Under the pieces are notes generated by a model that was given only the letters and a program-made list of their open reading frames with translations, was not told the origin of the DNA and did no database searches. A program made the position numbers and the translations under genes. Positions 23,066 through 31,664 of a stretch of DNA of 39,643 nt are shown piece by piece; position 1 is the stretch's first letter, and every line of letters begins with the position of its first letter. Source of the stretch: Actinomycetes bacterium (GTDB taxonomy: Bacteria; Actinomycetota; Acidimicrobiia; Acidimicrobiales; Ilumatobacteraceae); the NCBI GenBank assembly GCA_025359865.1, contig JANYDH010000072.1, positions 1 to 39,643 on the forward strand, read 5' to 3'.

Positions 23066-26000
23066 TCAGTATCCGCTGAACGTTTCATCGAGCAGGTCGG
23101 CGAGTTCTTGGTCGTGAATGGCCTTCGAGCCAGTGGCCGGGCTGCCACTCTCGACGCGTGAGACGTGGCGCAGGTCGTAACCGCGTTCTTTCACTCGCCA
23201 GGTGCGATGCTCGACAAAACTCCATGGACCCATGTTCTCCGGCTCTTCCTGCAGCCAGATCAGGTCCTTCGCATTGGGGTACTGGTCGAGCACCGCGAGC
23301 ATCTGCTCGACAGGAAACGGGTAGAGTTGCTCGACGCGGATGATGGCAACCGGTGCCTGTCGCTTGGCGCGCTCAGCGAATGCGTCCCAGCACACCTTGC
23401 CGGAGCAGAACACGATGCGGCGCACCGCGGCGGCGTCGGTGACGAACGGATCGTCGAGTACTTCGTTAAACGATCCGCTCGTGAACTCGTCGACGTTGCT
23501 CATCACCTCCTTCATCCGCAAGGGCGACTTCGGGGCGATGACAACGAGCGGCTTGCGAACGTCACGACGCACTTGCCTGCGCAGCAGGTGAAAGTACTGG
23601 GCGGTCGTGGTGGGGTTGACCACCTGGATGTTGTCCTCGGCGCACAGAGTGAGGAACCGTTCGATACGGGCCGAGCTGTGCTCGGGGCCTTGGCCCTCGA
23701 ACCCGTGCGGAAGCAGCAGCACCAGACCGTTCTCCTGACCCCACTTGTCTTCGGCGGCGACGAGATATTGGTCGATGATGATCTGGGCGCCGTTGACGAA
23801 GTCGCCGAACTGTGCCTCCCACAGCACCAACGCGTCGCGGTAGGAGTGCGCGTACCCGTATTCGTAGCCGAGCGCGGCGTACTCACTGAGCAGTGAGTCG
23901 TACACCCAGAACTGGGCCTGCGCACCAGGGAGTTGGGCGAGTGGAATGAAGACGTTCTCGTTCTCGAAATCGACGAGCGCTGCATGGCGATGGCTGAAGG
24001 TACCCCGGCGGCTGTCTTCGCCTGCAAGACGGACGGGGTTGCCCTCGAGGACGAGTGAGCCGAACGCGAACGCCTCGGCCGTGGCCCAGTCGACCAAACC
24101 GGTGTCTTCGTACTGCTTGGCACGAGCAGCGAACTGACGGCCTAACTTCGGGTGCACCGTGAACCCGTCGGGGTAGGCGGTCAGATTGGTGAAGATGTGA
24201 TCGAGCACGTCTTTGGCCACACCGGTTTCTGCATGCGGCAGCACCCCCAACGGCGCTGGGGGCCTCGCCACCTTGACCTTTTCGGGGGCGTGAGCGCGGG
24301 TCTCGTCGAGTGCAACTTGCAGCTTGGACTGGAAATCGTTGAGCACCACCTCGGCTTCGTCGAGGGTGATGTCACCACGCTTGACCAGGGTTTCGACGTA
24401 GAGCTTGCGGACGCTGCGCCGTTCGGCGATGGCCTTGTACATGAGCGGCTGGGTGTAGCTCGGATCGTCGCCCTCGTTGTGACCGTGCCGGCGGTAGCAG
24501 ACCATGTCGATCACGACGTCTTTGTGGAACTGCTGGCGGTACTCCCATGCCAGGCGCGCAACGCGGACGCATGATTCCGGGTCATCGCCGTTGACATGGA
24601 AGATCGGTGCTTGCACCGTCTTCGCTACGTCGCTGCAATACGGCGACGACCGCGCGTACTTCGGTGATGTGGTGAACCCGATCTGGTTGTTGACGATGAG
24701 GTGAATGGTGCCGCCGATCCGGTACCCACTGATATCGCTCATCGCGAGGCACTCGGCGACCAGGCCCTGCCCGGCGAACGCTGCGTCTCCATGGAGGAGC
24801 AACGCCAGAACTGGATACGAACCGGGCGGGTCGATCTGGTCTTGCTTCGCCCGAACCATGCCCATCACGATCGGATCGACCGTCTCGAGATGGCTCGGGT
24901 TGGCGGCCAGATCGATGCGGATGTCGGCGCCCGATCGAGACTCGTACTTTCCGGTGGCCCCGAGGTGGTACTTCACGTCGCCTGAGCCCTGAACCGATGA
25001 TGGGTCGACGTGTCCTTCGAACTCCTTGAAGATCTGGTCGTAGCTCTTGCCCATCACGTTGCCGAGCACGCTCAGTCGGCCACGATGGGCCATCCCGATC
25101 ACTGCACTGTCGAGACCGGCATCGGCAGCATTGGACAAGATCTCATCGAGGATCGGGATCGCGCTCTCGGCACCCTCGAGCCCAAACCGCTTGGTACCCA
25201 CGTACTTCGTGGCGAGGAACTTCTCGAACGCCTCGGCTGCGTTGAGCCGCTCGAGAATGCGGTGCTTGTCCGGCTTCGCGACATCGAAGTGGACGCCTTC
25301 CATCTTCGATTGGATCCACCGTTGCTCGACGGGATTCTGGATGTGCATGTACTCGACGCCGATCGTGCGGCAGTACGCATCGCGCAGCACGCCGAGCAGG
25401 TTGCCGAGCGTCATCCGTTCTGATCCTGCGACGCCATCGGTGAGGAACTCCCGGTCGAGATCCCAGATGGTCAGCCCGTATGTGGCGGGGTCGAGTTCTT
25501 GGGGCATCTGCGGCTCACGCCACCGCAGTGGATCGAGATCGGCGATGAGATGACCGCGTACACGGTGCACACGGATGAGCGTCGCGATCTGCATCTGCTT
25601 GTGCATCATCGCTTCTTCGCGACCGACCGGATTGACGTCGATCCGCCACTTGACGGCCTCATACGGAACGCCCAGGCTGTGGAACACATTTTCGTAGAAG
25701 CCGTGCTCACCGAGCAGTAGTTCGTGAACCCGTTTCAGAAATGATCCGCTCTCGGCGCCTTGGATGATTCGGTGGTCGTACGTACTGGTGATCGTGACCA
25801 CCTTGCTGACCCCGATCGAGCCGAGCGTGAGTTCGTCCGCGCCTTGGAACTCGGCCGGGTAGCCGATGCTGCCGACCCCGACGATTACACCCTGGCCGGG
25901 CATGAGGCGCGGCACGCTCTGGACCGTGCCGATGGTGCCTGGGTTGGTGAGCGAGATCGTGGCACCTTGAAAGTCGCTGACGGCCAACTTGTTCGACTTC

Positions 26001-26674
26001 ACCTTGCGGATCAGTTCCTCGTACGCGGCCAAGAAGCCCGCAAAGTCGAATGTGTCGGCATCGCGAAGCACCGGCACGACGAGCGTGCGCGACCCGTCGG
26101 CCTTGCTCACATCGACTGCCAGCCCCATGTTGATGTGCTCCCGGCGAATCAACCGCGGTTTGCCATCGGAGCCAGCCGCATACGCGTTGGTCATGTTCGG
26201 CACCGCGTCGGCAATGGCGCGAACTATGGCAAAACCGATGAGGTGCGTGAAGCTAACCTTGCCCTGTCCGCTACGACTGCGGTAGTTGTTGATCACCTTG
26301 CGGTTCACCTCGAGCAGCTTCGCCGGGATAGTGCGAAAGCTCGTGGCTGTCGGCACGGCGAGGCTGCGTTCCATGTTGGCGACAATGGCCACTCCGGCAC
26401 CACGGATCAGCTCGCCATCGTCGTTGCCAGCACGAACTGGCACCGCTGGCACCGCCGCATGCACGACCGCTGGCAGGACAGCGATCACTGAAGGGACCGG
26501 TGCCGCTGCGGCGGGCGGGCCGAACGTGTCGGGTACCGAGCCTTTGTAGTCGGAGAAGAACTCTCGCCAGGATGCGCTGACCGAACTGGGGTCGGTGACG
26601 AACTGGCCGTACATCTCGTCGACGAGCCAGGAGTTCGTCCCGAAGTCCTGACCGGGCTGATCGATAGCAGTCAC
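23066..26674 (-). CDS. kgd: Multifunctional 2-oxoglutarate metabolism enzyme (fused E2-E1, Kgd/SucA-like)
   Basis: 1202 residues, matching actinobacterial Kgd (about 1230). The N-terminus (NSWLVDEMYGQF, WREFF) is the short E1 lead. A succinyltransferase (E2o) catalytic domain follows, with DHRIIQGAESGSFL near residue 300, and no lipoyl domain, as in the family. The E1 part carries AHRGRLSVLGNVMGK, the thiamine-diphosphate region GDAAFAGQGLVAE (about 625) and VNNQIGFTT. It acts in the TCA cycle as 2-oxoglutarate decarboxylase/dehydrogenase and can make 2-hydroxy-3-oxoadipate. The GTG start has TACCAT 8 nt upstream and no Shine-Dalgarno. Confidence 0.96.
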   Translation of the reverse strand: MTAIDQPGQDFGTNSWLVDEMYGQFVTDPSSVSASWREFFSDYKGSVPDTFGPPAAAAPVPSVIAVLPAVVHAAVPAVPVRAGNDDGELIRGAGVAIVANMERSLAVPTATSFRTIPAKLLEVNRKVINNYRSRSGQGKVSFTHLIGFAIVRAIADAVPNMTNAYAAGSDGKPRLIRREHINMGLAVDVSKADGSRTLVVPVLRDADTFDFAGFLAAYEELIRKVKSNKLAVSDFQGATISLTNPGTIGTVQSVPRLMPGQGVIVGVGSIGYPAEFQGADELTLGSIGVSKVVTITSTYDHRIIQGAESGSFLKRVHELLLGEHGFYENVFHSLGVPYEAVKWRIDVNPVGREEAMMHKQMQIATLIRVHRVRGHLIADLDPLRWREPQMPQELDPATYGLTIWDLDREFLTDGVAGSERMTLGNLLGVLRDAYCRTIGVEYMHIQNPVEQRWIQSKMEGVHFDVAKPDKHRILERLNAAEAFEKFLATKYVGTKRFGLEGAESAIPILDEILSNAADAGLDSAVIGMAHRGRLSVLGNVMGKSYDQIFKEFEGHVDPSSVQGSGDVKYHLGATGKYESRSGADIRIDLAANPSHLETVDPIVMGMVRAKQDQIDPPGSYPVLALLLHGDAAFAGQGLVAECLAMSDISGYRIGGTIHLIVNNQIGFTTSPKYARSSPYCSDVAKTVQAPIFHVNGDDPESCVRVARLAWEYRQQFHKDVVIDMVCYRRHGHNEGDDPSYTQPLMYKAIAERRSVRKLYVETLVKRGDITLDEAEVVLNDFQSKLQVALDETRAHAPEKVKVARPPAPLGVLPHAETGVAKDVLDHIFTNLTAYPDGFTVHPKLGRQFAARAKQYEDTGLVDWATAEAFAFGSLVLEGNPVRLAGEDSRRGTFSHRHAALVDFENENVFIPLAQLPGAQAQFWVYDSLLSEYAALGYEYGYAHSYRDALVLWEAQFGDFVNGAQIIIDQYLVAAEDKWGQENGLVLLLPHGFEGQGPEHSSARIERFLTLCAEDNIQVVNPTTTAQYFHLLRRQVRRDVRKPLVVIAPKSPLRMKEVMSNVDEFTSGSFNEVLDDPFVTDAAAVRRIVFCSGKVCWDAFAERAKRQAPVAIIRVEQLYPFPVEQMLAVLDQYPNAKDLIWLQEEPENMGPWSFVEHRTWRVKERGYDLRHVSRVESGSPATGSKAIHDQELADLLDETFSGY

Positions 26675-26682
26675 GAGGTGAG

Positions 26683-26688
26683 ATGGTA
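26683..26688 (-). promoter_or_regulatory. Leaderless -10 box of kgd
   Basis: TACCAT on the minus strand, 8 nt before the GTG at 26674. Confidence 0.5.
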
Positions 26689-26777
26689 CTGCCGATCGCC
26701 CGCTGCGCCGGGCATGAAGCCTGCCCGGCCGACGGAACTTTGCGTTCGCTTCGATGCATTTCCGAAGCGCGGGCTTA

Positions 26778-26783
26778 TATATT
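26778..26783 (+). promoter_or_regulatory. Leaderless -10 box of the cupredoxin lipoprotein
   Basis: TATATT, the best -10 match in the window, 6 nt before the ATG at 26790. A weak -35 (TGCATT, 26755-26760) lies at 17-bp spacing. Confidence 0.55.
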
Positions 26784-26789
26784 CACGGG

Positions 26790-27188
26790 ATGCGCTCCCG
26801 TCTCTTCGCACCCACATTCCTCAGCGTCATCGGCATCAGCATCAGCATCGGTCTGCTTGCCGGATGCAGTGGCTCAAGTTCTGATGCCGGCACAGTTCCC
26901 GCTGATGCCGATCTGATCGTCACGGCCGAGGAAGGGATCCGACTCGACAGTCCGACGTACAGCACGAAGCCAGGCGATGCAGTCGTTGCGTACGTCAACA
27001 ACTCAAGTCTGCCTCACAACTTGCACTTCGTCACGGCCGACGGCAGCGAACTTCCGTCAATTCTCGAAGTCGCCCAGAAGGGTCAAACCGCAACCAAGAC
27101 GGTCAAGCTCGAGGCTGGCACCTACACGTTGATCTGCACGATTCCGGGGCATTCGAACATGAAGGCCACCCTCACCGTTGCCCCGTGA
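26790..27188 (+). CDS. Plastocyanin-like cupredoxin lipoprotein
   Basis: A 132-residue exported lipoprotein. The signal ends in LLAGC (Cys26). A single cupredoxin domain follows with a complete type-1 copper ligand set: H76 (LPHNLHF), C116, H121 and M124 in CTIPGHSNM. It is probably an outer-face electron carrier or copper protein. The ATG at 26790 is chosen over an in-frame upstream start because it gives a clean signal peptide and lies 6 nt after TATATT. It converges on the Urate_ox_N-like membrane gene. Confidence 0.9.
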   Translation: MRSRLFAPTFLSVIGISISIGLLAGCSGSSSDAGTVPADADLIVTAEEGIRLDSPTYSTKPGDAVVAYVNNSSLPHNLHFVTADGSELPSILEVAQKGQTATKTVKLEAGTYTLICTIPGHSNMKATLTVAP

Positions 27189-27198
27189 GAACACCAAC

Positions 27199-27233
27199 GG
27201 GGACCGAGTCTGCCGCGCCGGCGACTCGACCCC
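27199..27233. terminator. Hairpin between convergent genes, candidate terminator
   Basis: GGGG (27199-27202) and CGAGTC (27205-27210) pair with GACTCG (27223-27228) and CCCC (27230-27233), with a small internal bulge. It sits 10 nt after the cupredoxin stop and before the convergent gene end. No long T-run, so efficiency is uncertain. Confidence 0.45.
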
Positions 27234-27264
27234 CTCTGTGTATCCCCTCTATGTATCCCCTGGA

Positions 27265-28029
27265 TCAGATCTTGAACAGGACCTCGGTGAGAATGAGGAA
27301 GATCGCCCAGAGGCCGAACGCACCGATGAGCGTGTTCTTAGTGCCGCCGTCGTACAACATGTTCAGTCCCTTGTTCGGCTGTGCCTTCCACGGCATCAAC
27401 CCGAGAGCATTCAACTCGAGGACCACGATCAGAACCATCGTGATGGCCCAGAAAGCGCCCATTTTGCCGCTACTGAGCGCGTAGCCGGTGTAGGGGCCGT
27501 GGCTGGTGTACACCATGAAGAACAGCATGCTGACCGAAAAGATGGTGTTCTGACGAGACGCCATCATCGCCTTGCGTCCCGCTGCTGGCGCGTTTGGATC
27601 GGGGGTACCACCTGCAAGCACATTGGCTGCGTTGGCCAACACGACCTTCTGGTTGCGCCAAATGACCCCCCAGACGTTGAGCAACATGATGGTGCCGAGC
27701 AACATGCCGGTACTGATCGAGATACCGCGGGTGCTCTTGCCGAAGCCCTCGGCGAAGTAGTCCTTGGTGATCCCCGTGATCAGAATTCCGGTGATGAAGG
27801 TACTGAGGGCCGACCAGCGAAACCACCACAGCGCCTTGCGGGCCACTTTGTCGATCGCGATGTTTCGCGCCTTGGCCTCGTCGCCAAATGCCGCGAACGC
27901 CGGCACCTGCACAAAGTTGAAGTAGTACAGCAACCCGATCCAGACGATGCCGACCAGAATGTGCAGCCAGCGAAAGCCGAACTGGCCGAGTGCGTTCCTG
28001 CTGAAGAATCCGATGTAGTCCGCGAGCAC
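27265..28029 (-). CDS. Multi-pass membrane protein, Urate_ox_N/CopD-like
   Basis: A 254-residue membrane protein with about seven hydrophobic helices. FRWLHILVGIVWIGLLYYFN and the following VQVPAF match the N-terminal membrane domain of PuuD-type urate hydroxylases (Urate_ox_N); no cytochrome c domain follows. Several helix-borne His (in RWLHI and SHGPYTG) could bind haem. The GTG at 28029 is chosen because AGGAGG lies 9 nt upstream; a longer frame to 28095 only translates the upstream 14-bp repeats. Its convergence with a copper protein suggests a redox setting (inference). Confidence 0.8.
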   Translation of the reverse strand: MLADYIGFFSRNALGQFGFRWLHILVGIVWIGLLYYFNFVQVPAFAAFGDEAKARNIAIDKVARKALWWFRWSALSTFITGILITGITKDYFAEGFGKSTRGISISTGMLLGTIMLLNVWGVIWRNQKVVLANAANVLAGGTPDPNAPAAGRKAMMASRQNTIFSVSMLFFMVYTSHGPYTGYALSSGKMGAFWAITMVLIVVLELNALGLMPWKAQPNKGLNMLYDGGTKNTLIGAFGLWAIFLILTEVLFKI

Positions 28030-28048
28030 GTTCAGTACCCTCCTGTCG

Positions 28049-28104
28049 TCTAGTTCCGGTTGTCCAATTTCGGTTGTCCAATTTCGGTTGTCCAATTCCG
28101 GTAG
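28049..28104. repeat. Four tandem 14-bp repeats upstream of the Urate_ox_N-like gene
   Basis: The unit TCCAATTTCGGTTG is perfect at 28063-28076 and 28077-28090. A degenerate copy lies on each side, 28049-28062 (11/14) and 28091-28104. The array lies between the divergent starts at 28029 and 28185, at operator or promoter distance. Confidence 0.85.
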
Positions 28105-28184
28105 TGGGAACGTAGCACCCCGACGGGACCGTGCACCGAAACCGTCGTGCAGTTAGCCTGCCCACACCTCGATCAAGGACCGCT

Positions 28185-29861
28185 ATGGCGCACGAATACA
28201 TCTACACCTGTTACAAGCTTGCTCGGCACTACCCGCCCGACCGCACCGTGCTCGAGAACATCTCGCTGTCGTTCTACCCTGGCGCCAAGATCGGTGTGCT
28301 CGGCTCGAACGGCGCAGGCAAGTCCAGCCTGCTGCGGATCATGGCCGGCCTCGACGATGGTTTCAGCGGCGAGGCCCGCCTTACACCAGGCTTCAGCGTC
28401 GGCTATCTCGCTCAGGAGCCACAACTCGACCCGACCAAAGATGTCAGGGGAAACGTGATGGACGGCGTCGCGTCCGTTCAAGGAATCATCGACCGCTACA
28501 ACGAGGTCATGGCAATGTGGGCCGACCCGGACGCCGACTACGACAAGATCGGCACGTTGCAAGCCGAACTCGAAGACAAGATCGCCGCTACCGACGCGTG
28601 GAGCCTCGAACGTAACGTCGAGATTGCGATGGATGCGCTTCGCTGCCCTCCCGACGATGCCGATGTCACCACGCTCTCGGGTGGTGAGCGCCGCCGCGTC
28701 GCGCTGTGCCGTCTACTGCTCAGCCGACCCGATCTTCTACTGCTCGATGAGCCGACCAACCATCTCGACGCCGAGAGCGTCGAGTGGTTGGAACGGTTCT
28801 TGCAGGAGTACCCGGGCACCGTTGTCGCCATCACCCACGACCGCTACTTCCTCGACAACGTCGCAAAGTGGATCCTGGAACTCGATCGCGGTCGTGGGTT
28901 CCCATTCGAGGGCAACTACTCGTCATGGCTCGAGCAGAAGGCCGAGCGAATGTTGAAAGAGGAAAAGAGCAACGAAGCCAAGCAACGCACGTTGCAGCGC
29001 GAACTCGAGTGGGTCCGGATGTCGCCGAAGGCCCGTCAGTCCAAGGGCAAGGCGCGCTTGGCCGCCTACGACAAACTGCAGCAGGACGCCGAGGCCGCCG
29101 AGCGCGGCCCGGACAGGTTGGAGATCACCATCCCCGTCGGCAAGCGACTCGGTGACACGGTCATCGAGGTGAACCATCTCAGCAAAGGGTTCGGGGATCG
29201 GCTCCTCATCGAAGACCTCTCGTTCTCACTCCCGAAGGCCGGAATTGTCGGCATCATCGGCCCGAACGGCGCCGGAAAAACTACGCTCTTCAAGATGCTC
29301 ACCGGTCAGGAAACAGTCGATGGCGGTTCGGTTGTCATCGGCGACACCGTGCAGATGGGATACGTCGATCAGTCGCGCGATTCGCTCGATCCGGACGCCA
29401 GCGTCTTCGAAGAGATCACCGGTGGGGTCGAGCACATGAAGGTCGGCGGACGCGAAATCCACGGGCGCGCTTACTGCGCGAGTTTCAACTTCAAAGGCAG
29501 CGATCAACAAAAGCGGGTCGGCGACCTGTCCGGCGGCGAGCGCAACCGCGTCCACCTGGCGAAGCTGTTGAAAGAGGGTGGCAACGTCTTGCTGCTCGAC
29601 GAACCGACCAACGACCTCGATGTCGACACACTCCGTGCTCTGGAAACGTCGCTCGAGAACTTCCCCGGCTGCGCTGTCGTCATCAGCCATGACCGCTGGT
29701 TCCTCGACCGTATTGCCACCCATGTGCTGGCGTTCGAAGGCGACAGCCAGGTGCGGTGGTTCGAAGGCAACTTCAGCGAGTACGAGGCATGGCGTCACAA
29801 GGAACTCGGCAGCAGTGCCGATCAGCCGCACCGCATCAAGTACAAGCCACTCGCCCGCTGA
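28185..29861 (+). CDS. ettA: Energy-dependent translational throttle protein EttA (ABC-F)
   Basis: A 558-residue ABC-F ATPase that binds the ribosomal E site and gates translation according to ATP/ADP. Length and layout are typical. The first ATPase has GSNGAGKSS at 40-48 and [13 protein letters not shown] near 165. A charged linker follows with [19 protein letters not shown], and the second ATPase has GPNGAGKTT near 360 and [13 protein letters not shown] near 449. No transmembrane segment. The ATG at 28185 has AAGGA 5 nt upstream, over an earlier in-frame start. It converges on the HD-domain gene 15 nt away with no visible terminator. Confidence 0.96.
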   Translation: MAHEYIYTCYKLARHYPPDRTVLENISLSFYPGAKIGVLGSNGAGKSSLLRIMAGLDDGFSGEARLTPGFSVGYLAQEPQLDPTKDVRGNVMDGVASVQGIIDRYNEVMAMWADPDADYDKIGTLQAELEDKIAATDAWSLERNVEIAMDALRCPPDDADVTTLSGGERRRVALCRLLLSRPDLLLLDEPTNHLDAESVEWLERFLQEYPGTVVAITHDRYFLDNVAKWILELDRGRGFPFEGNYSSWLEQKAERMLKEEKSNEAKQRTLQRELEWVRMSPKARQSKGKARLAAYDKLQQDAEAAERGPDRLEITIPVGKRLGDTVIEVNHLSKGFGDRLLIEDLSFSLPKAGIVGIIGPNGAGKTTLFKMLTGQETVDGGSVVIGDTVQMGYVDQSRDSLDPDASVFEEITGGVEHMKVGGREIHGRAYCASFNFKGSDQQKRVGDLSGGERNRVHLAKLLKEGGNVLLLDEPTNDLDVDTLRALETSLENFPGCAVVISHDRWFLDRIATHVLAFEGDSQVRWFEGNFSEYEAWRHKELGSSADQPHRIKYKPLAR

Positions 29862-29876
29862 ACGCGTGGTTCGCCA

Positions 29877-30470
29877 TCAGCCCGCGGCGTAGTCGGGCGA
29901 TGCCGCCAGGGCGCCGGGGCTGCGGCCGAACCAGGCCCGGATCATCGGCTCGAAGTGCTCGAGTGGCTCGCTCTTGTAGTCGACAGCAAACGCAACTTGG
30001 TCGTACTTTGCGCAGAACTCCTCGGTGTGGTCGAACCACGGAGACTCACGGAAGGCCTCACGCGCGTTGCGGTCGAGGCCGATGTGCTGCCAGAAGTAGT
30101 AGCCCTGAAAGATGCCGTGATGCTCGACCATCCAGTGGTTGGCCTCGGACACGAATGGTCTCACAATCGCCGCGCCGATGGCCGGATGGTTGTAGGGCGA
30201 CAGCGTGTCGCCGATGTCGTGCAGCAGGGCACACATCACATACTCGACGTCTCGACCGTCGCGCTCGGCGCGGGTTGCCGTCTGGAGCGAATGCTCGAGT
30301 CGGTTGACAGGAAAGCCTCCCTGATCACCGCGAAGGTGACCGAGTTGCTCGATGATGTGATCCGGCACCAGGCTCTGCGTGACGGGCAACTGCGTCATCA
30401 GGTGATCCCAATCGGCCTTGGTGGATTCCTCGAAGCTGGCGAACGACGTGACGGCGGGTGCAACGGTCAT
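29877..30470 (-). CDS. HD-domain protein, possibly a diiron oxygenase (PhnZ/MIOX-like)
   Basis: A 197-residue HD-domain protein. Candidate metal ligands are H60 (NRLEHSLQTA), H84-D85 (LLHDIGD), H95, H117/H118 (MVEHHGIF) and D157 (KYDQVAF). The spread-out His set and the YDQVAF segment resemble HD-type mixed-valent diiron oxygenases such as PhnZ and MIOX more than plain phosphohydrolases, but this is by-eye inference. The ATG at 30470 has AAAGGAGG about 8 nt upstream. A 6-bp dyad (30497-30502/30510-30515) lies in its presumed leader, and TAGGGT near 30525 could be its -10. Confidence 0.8.
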   Translation of the reverse strand: MTVAPAVTSFASFEESTKADWDHLMTQLPVTQSLVPDHIIEQLGHLRGDQGGFPVNRLEHSLQTATRAERDGRDVEYVMCALLHDIGDTLSPYNHPAIGAAIVRPFVSEANHWMVEHHGIFQGYYFWQHIGLDRNAREAFRESPWFDHTEEFCAKYDQVAFAVDYKSEPLEHFEPMIRAWFGRSPGALAASPDYAAG

Positions 30471-30588
30471 GAGTTCAGCCTCCTTTCTGTGCTCTTTGGT
30501 CGCACTGCACGACCATCGCACCCTACTCCCAGAACTCCCACAGGAATACGCGTCGGGAAACGGGTGCTTCGGTCGCGGCTAGGCCAGA

Positions 30589-30906
30589 ATGAATCCGATG
30601 ATGGCACGACGGTGGCTCCCCCGGTTCTGCGCCGCCGTGTTCGTCTGCGGTATCGCCGGGCTGATCGTCAGTTCAGTCGCCGGCAACAACAACGGCGTGG
30701 TGCTGACCATCGGCGGATTCATCGCTGCAGCAGCGCTCGTGCTGCTCACGATCAGTTCGGTCACGCCCATCGACCGGATCGAGGTGTTCGTCGATGCCGA
30801 TGCGGAAGCGCTCGAAGGCCGGGTTGCCGGATTGGTGGCGGCCGGCGCAGACGAGGCCGAGGTACGTGCCCTCGTGCGCGAGGCAATGCGGCTGGAGCGC
30901 GGATGA
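30589..30906 (+). CDS. Small two-helix membrane protein, unknown function
   Basis: 105 residues with two transmembrane helices (about 12-30 and 36-56). The soluble C-terminal tail is predicted helical and Ala/Glu/Val-rich (DADAEALEGRVAGLVAAG, then EVRALVREAM). Not recognised. ATGs at 30589, 30598 and 30601 are all possible starts. Its stop overlaps the ATG of the phosphatase gene (ATGA), indicating coupling. Confidence 0.72.
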   Translation: MNPMMARRWLPRFCAAVFVCGIAGLIVSSVAGNNNGVVLTIGGFIAAAALVLLTISSVTPIDRIEVFVDADAEALEGRVAGLVAAGADEAEVRALVREAMRLERG

Positions 30907-31664
30907 CTTCCACCGAAACCGATGCAGTTCTCGCTGCGCGTCTCGCCACCCAGGCAGGCCACGTGTTGCTGCAGGTACGAGCCGAACTGACCGAACAGGG
31001 TGCGCACTCGTGGCAGGTGATGGACACCGGCGACATGGCCAGCCAGCGATTCCTGGCGCAAGCCCTCCACGAAGCGCGTCCCGACGACGCCGTGTTGTCG
31101 GAAGAAGCGGGGGAGGATCCGCGACGGGCAACCGCCGATCGGGTCTGGATCATCGACCCGCTCGACGGAACGAACGAATTCGGCGAACGCGGGCGCAGCG
31201 ACTGGGCCGTACACATCGCGTTGTGGGAAAACGGGAACCTCGTCGCCGCGGCCGTCAGCCTGCCAGCCCACGACATCACGTTCTCCACCGATCCGGCACC
31301 CGAGCTGCCACCATCCACACGAACACGGCCACGGATGATCACGTCCCGCAACCGGGTACCTCACGCCGCGATACTCGTAGCCAACGGACTCGATTGCGAT
31401 GCGGTACGGCTTGGATCAGCCGGCGCAAAGGCTATGGCGGTAGTCATCGGTGAGGCCGACATCTACGTTCACGACAGCGGCATGTACCAATGGGATTCGG
31501 CCGCACCAGCAGCGGTGGCGATGGCTGCAGGGTTGCACGCCAGCCGCATCGATGGTTCGCCGCTTGTCTACAACGCGCGAGACCCGTGGCTACCCGACTT
31601 CATGATTTGTCGCCGCGAGCTGGCCGATCAAGTACTCGATGCTATTTGGGGTGCTCGGCGCTGA
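30903..31664 (+). CDS. Inositol monophosphatase-family phosphatase, CysQ-like
   Basis: A 253-residue Mg2+-dependent, lithium-sensitive-type phosphatase. Metal ligands are Glu67/Glu68 (LSEEAGEDP), the core motif DPLDGTNEF at 85-93 and a C-terminal WDSAAPAAVAMAAG. It resembles mycobacterial CysQ, which removes the 3'-phosphate of PAP and also acts on inositol phosphate and fructose bisphosphate. No sulfate-assimilation gene is adjacent, so the substrate is inferred. It overlaps its upstream neighbour by ATGA and its downstream neighbour by TGATG. Confidence 0.88.
   Translation: MTSTETDAVLAARLATQAGHVLLQVRAELTEQGAHSWQVMDTGDMASQRFLAQALHEARPDDAVLSEEAGEDPRRATADRVWIIDPLDGTNEFGERGRSDWAVHIALWENGNLVAAAVSLPAHDITFSTDPAPELPPSTRTRPRMITSRNRVPHAAILVANGLDCDAVRLGSAGAKAMAVVIGEADIYVHDSGMYQWDSAAPAAVAMAAGLHASRIDGSPLVYNARDPWLPDFMICRRELADQVLDAIWGARR

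Noticed and set aside
27239-27265. Short direct repeat of TGTATCCCCT
   Set aside because: Two short imperfect copies of about 13 bp; too little to interpret.
28030-28095. Longer N-terminus for the Urate_ox_N-like protein
   Set aside because: It would translate the 14-bp repeats, and AGGAGG lies correctly before the GTG at 28029.
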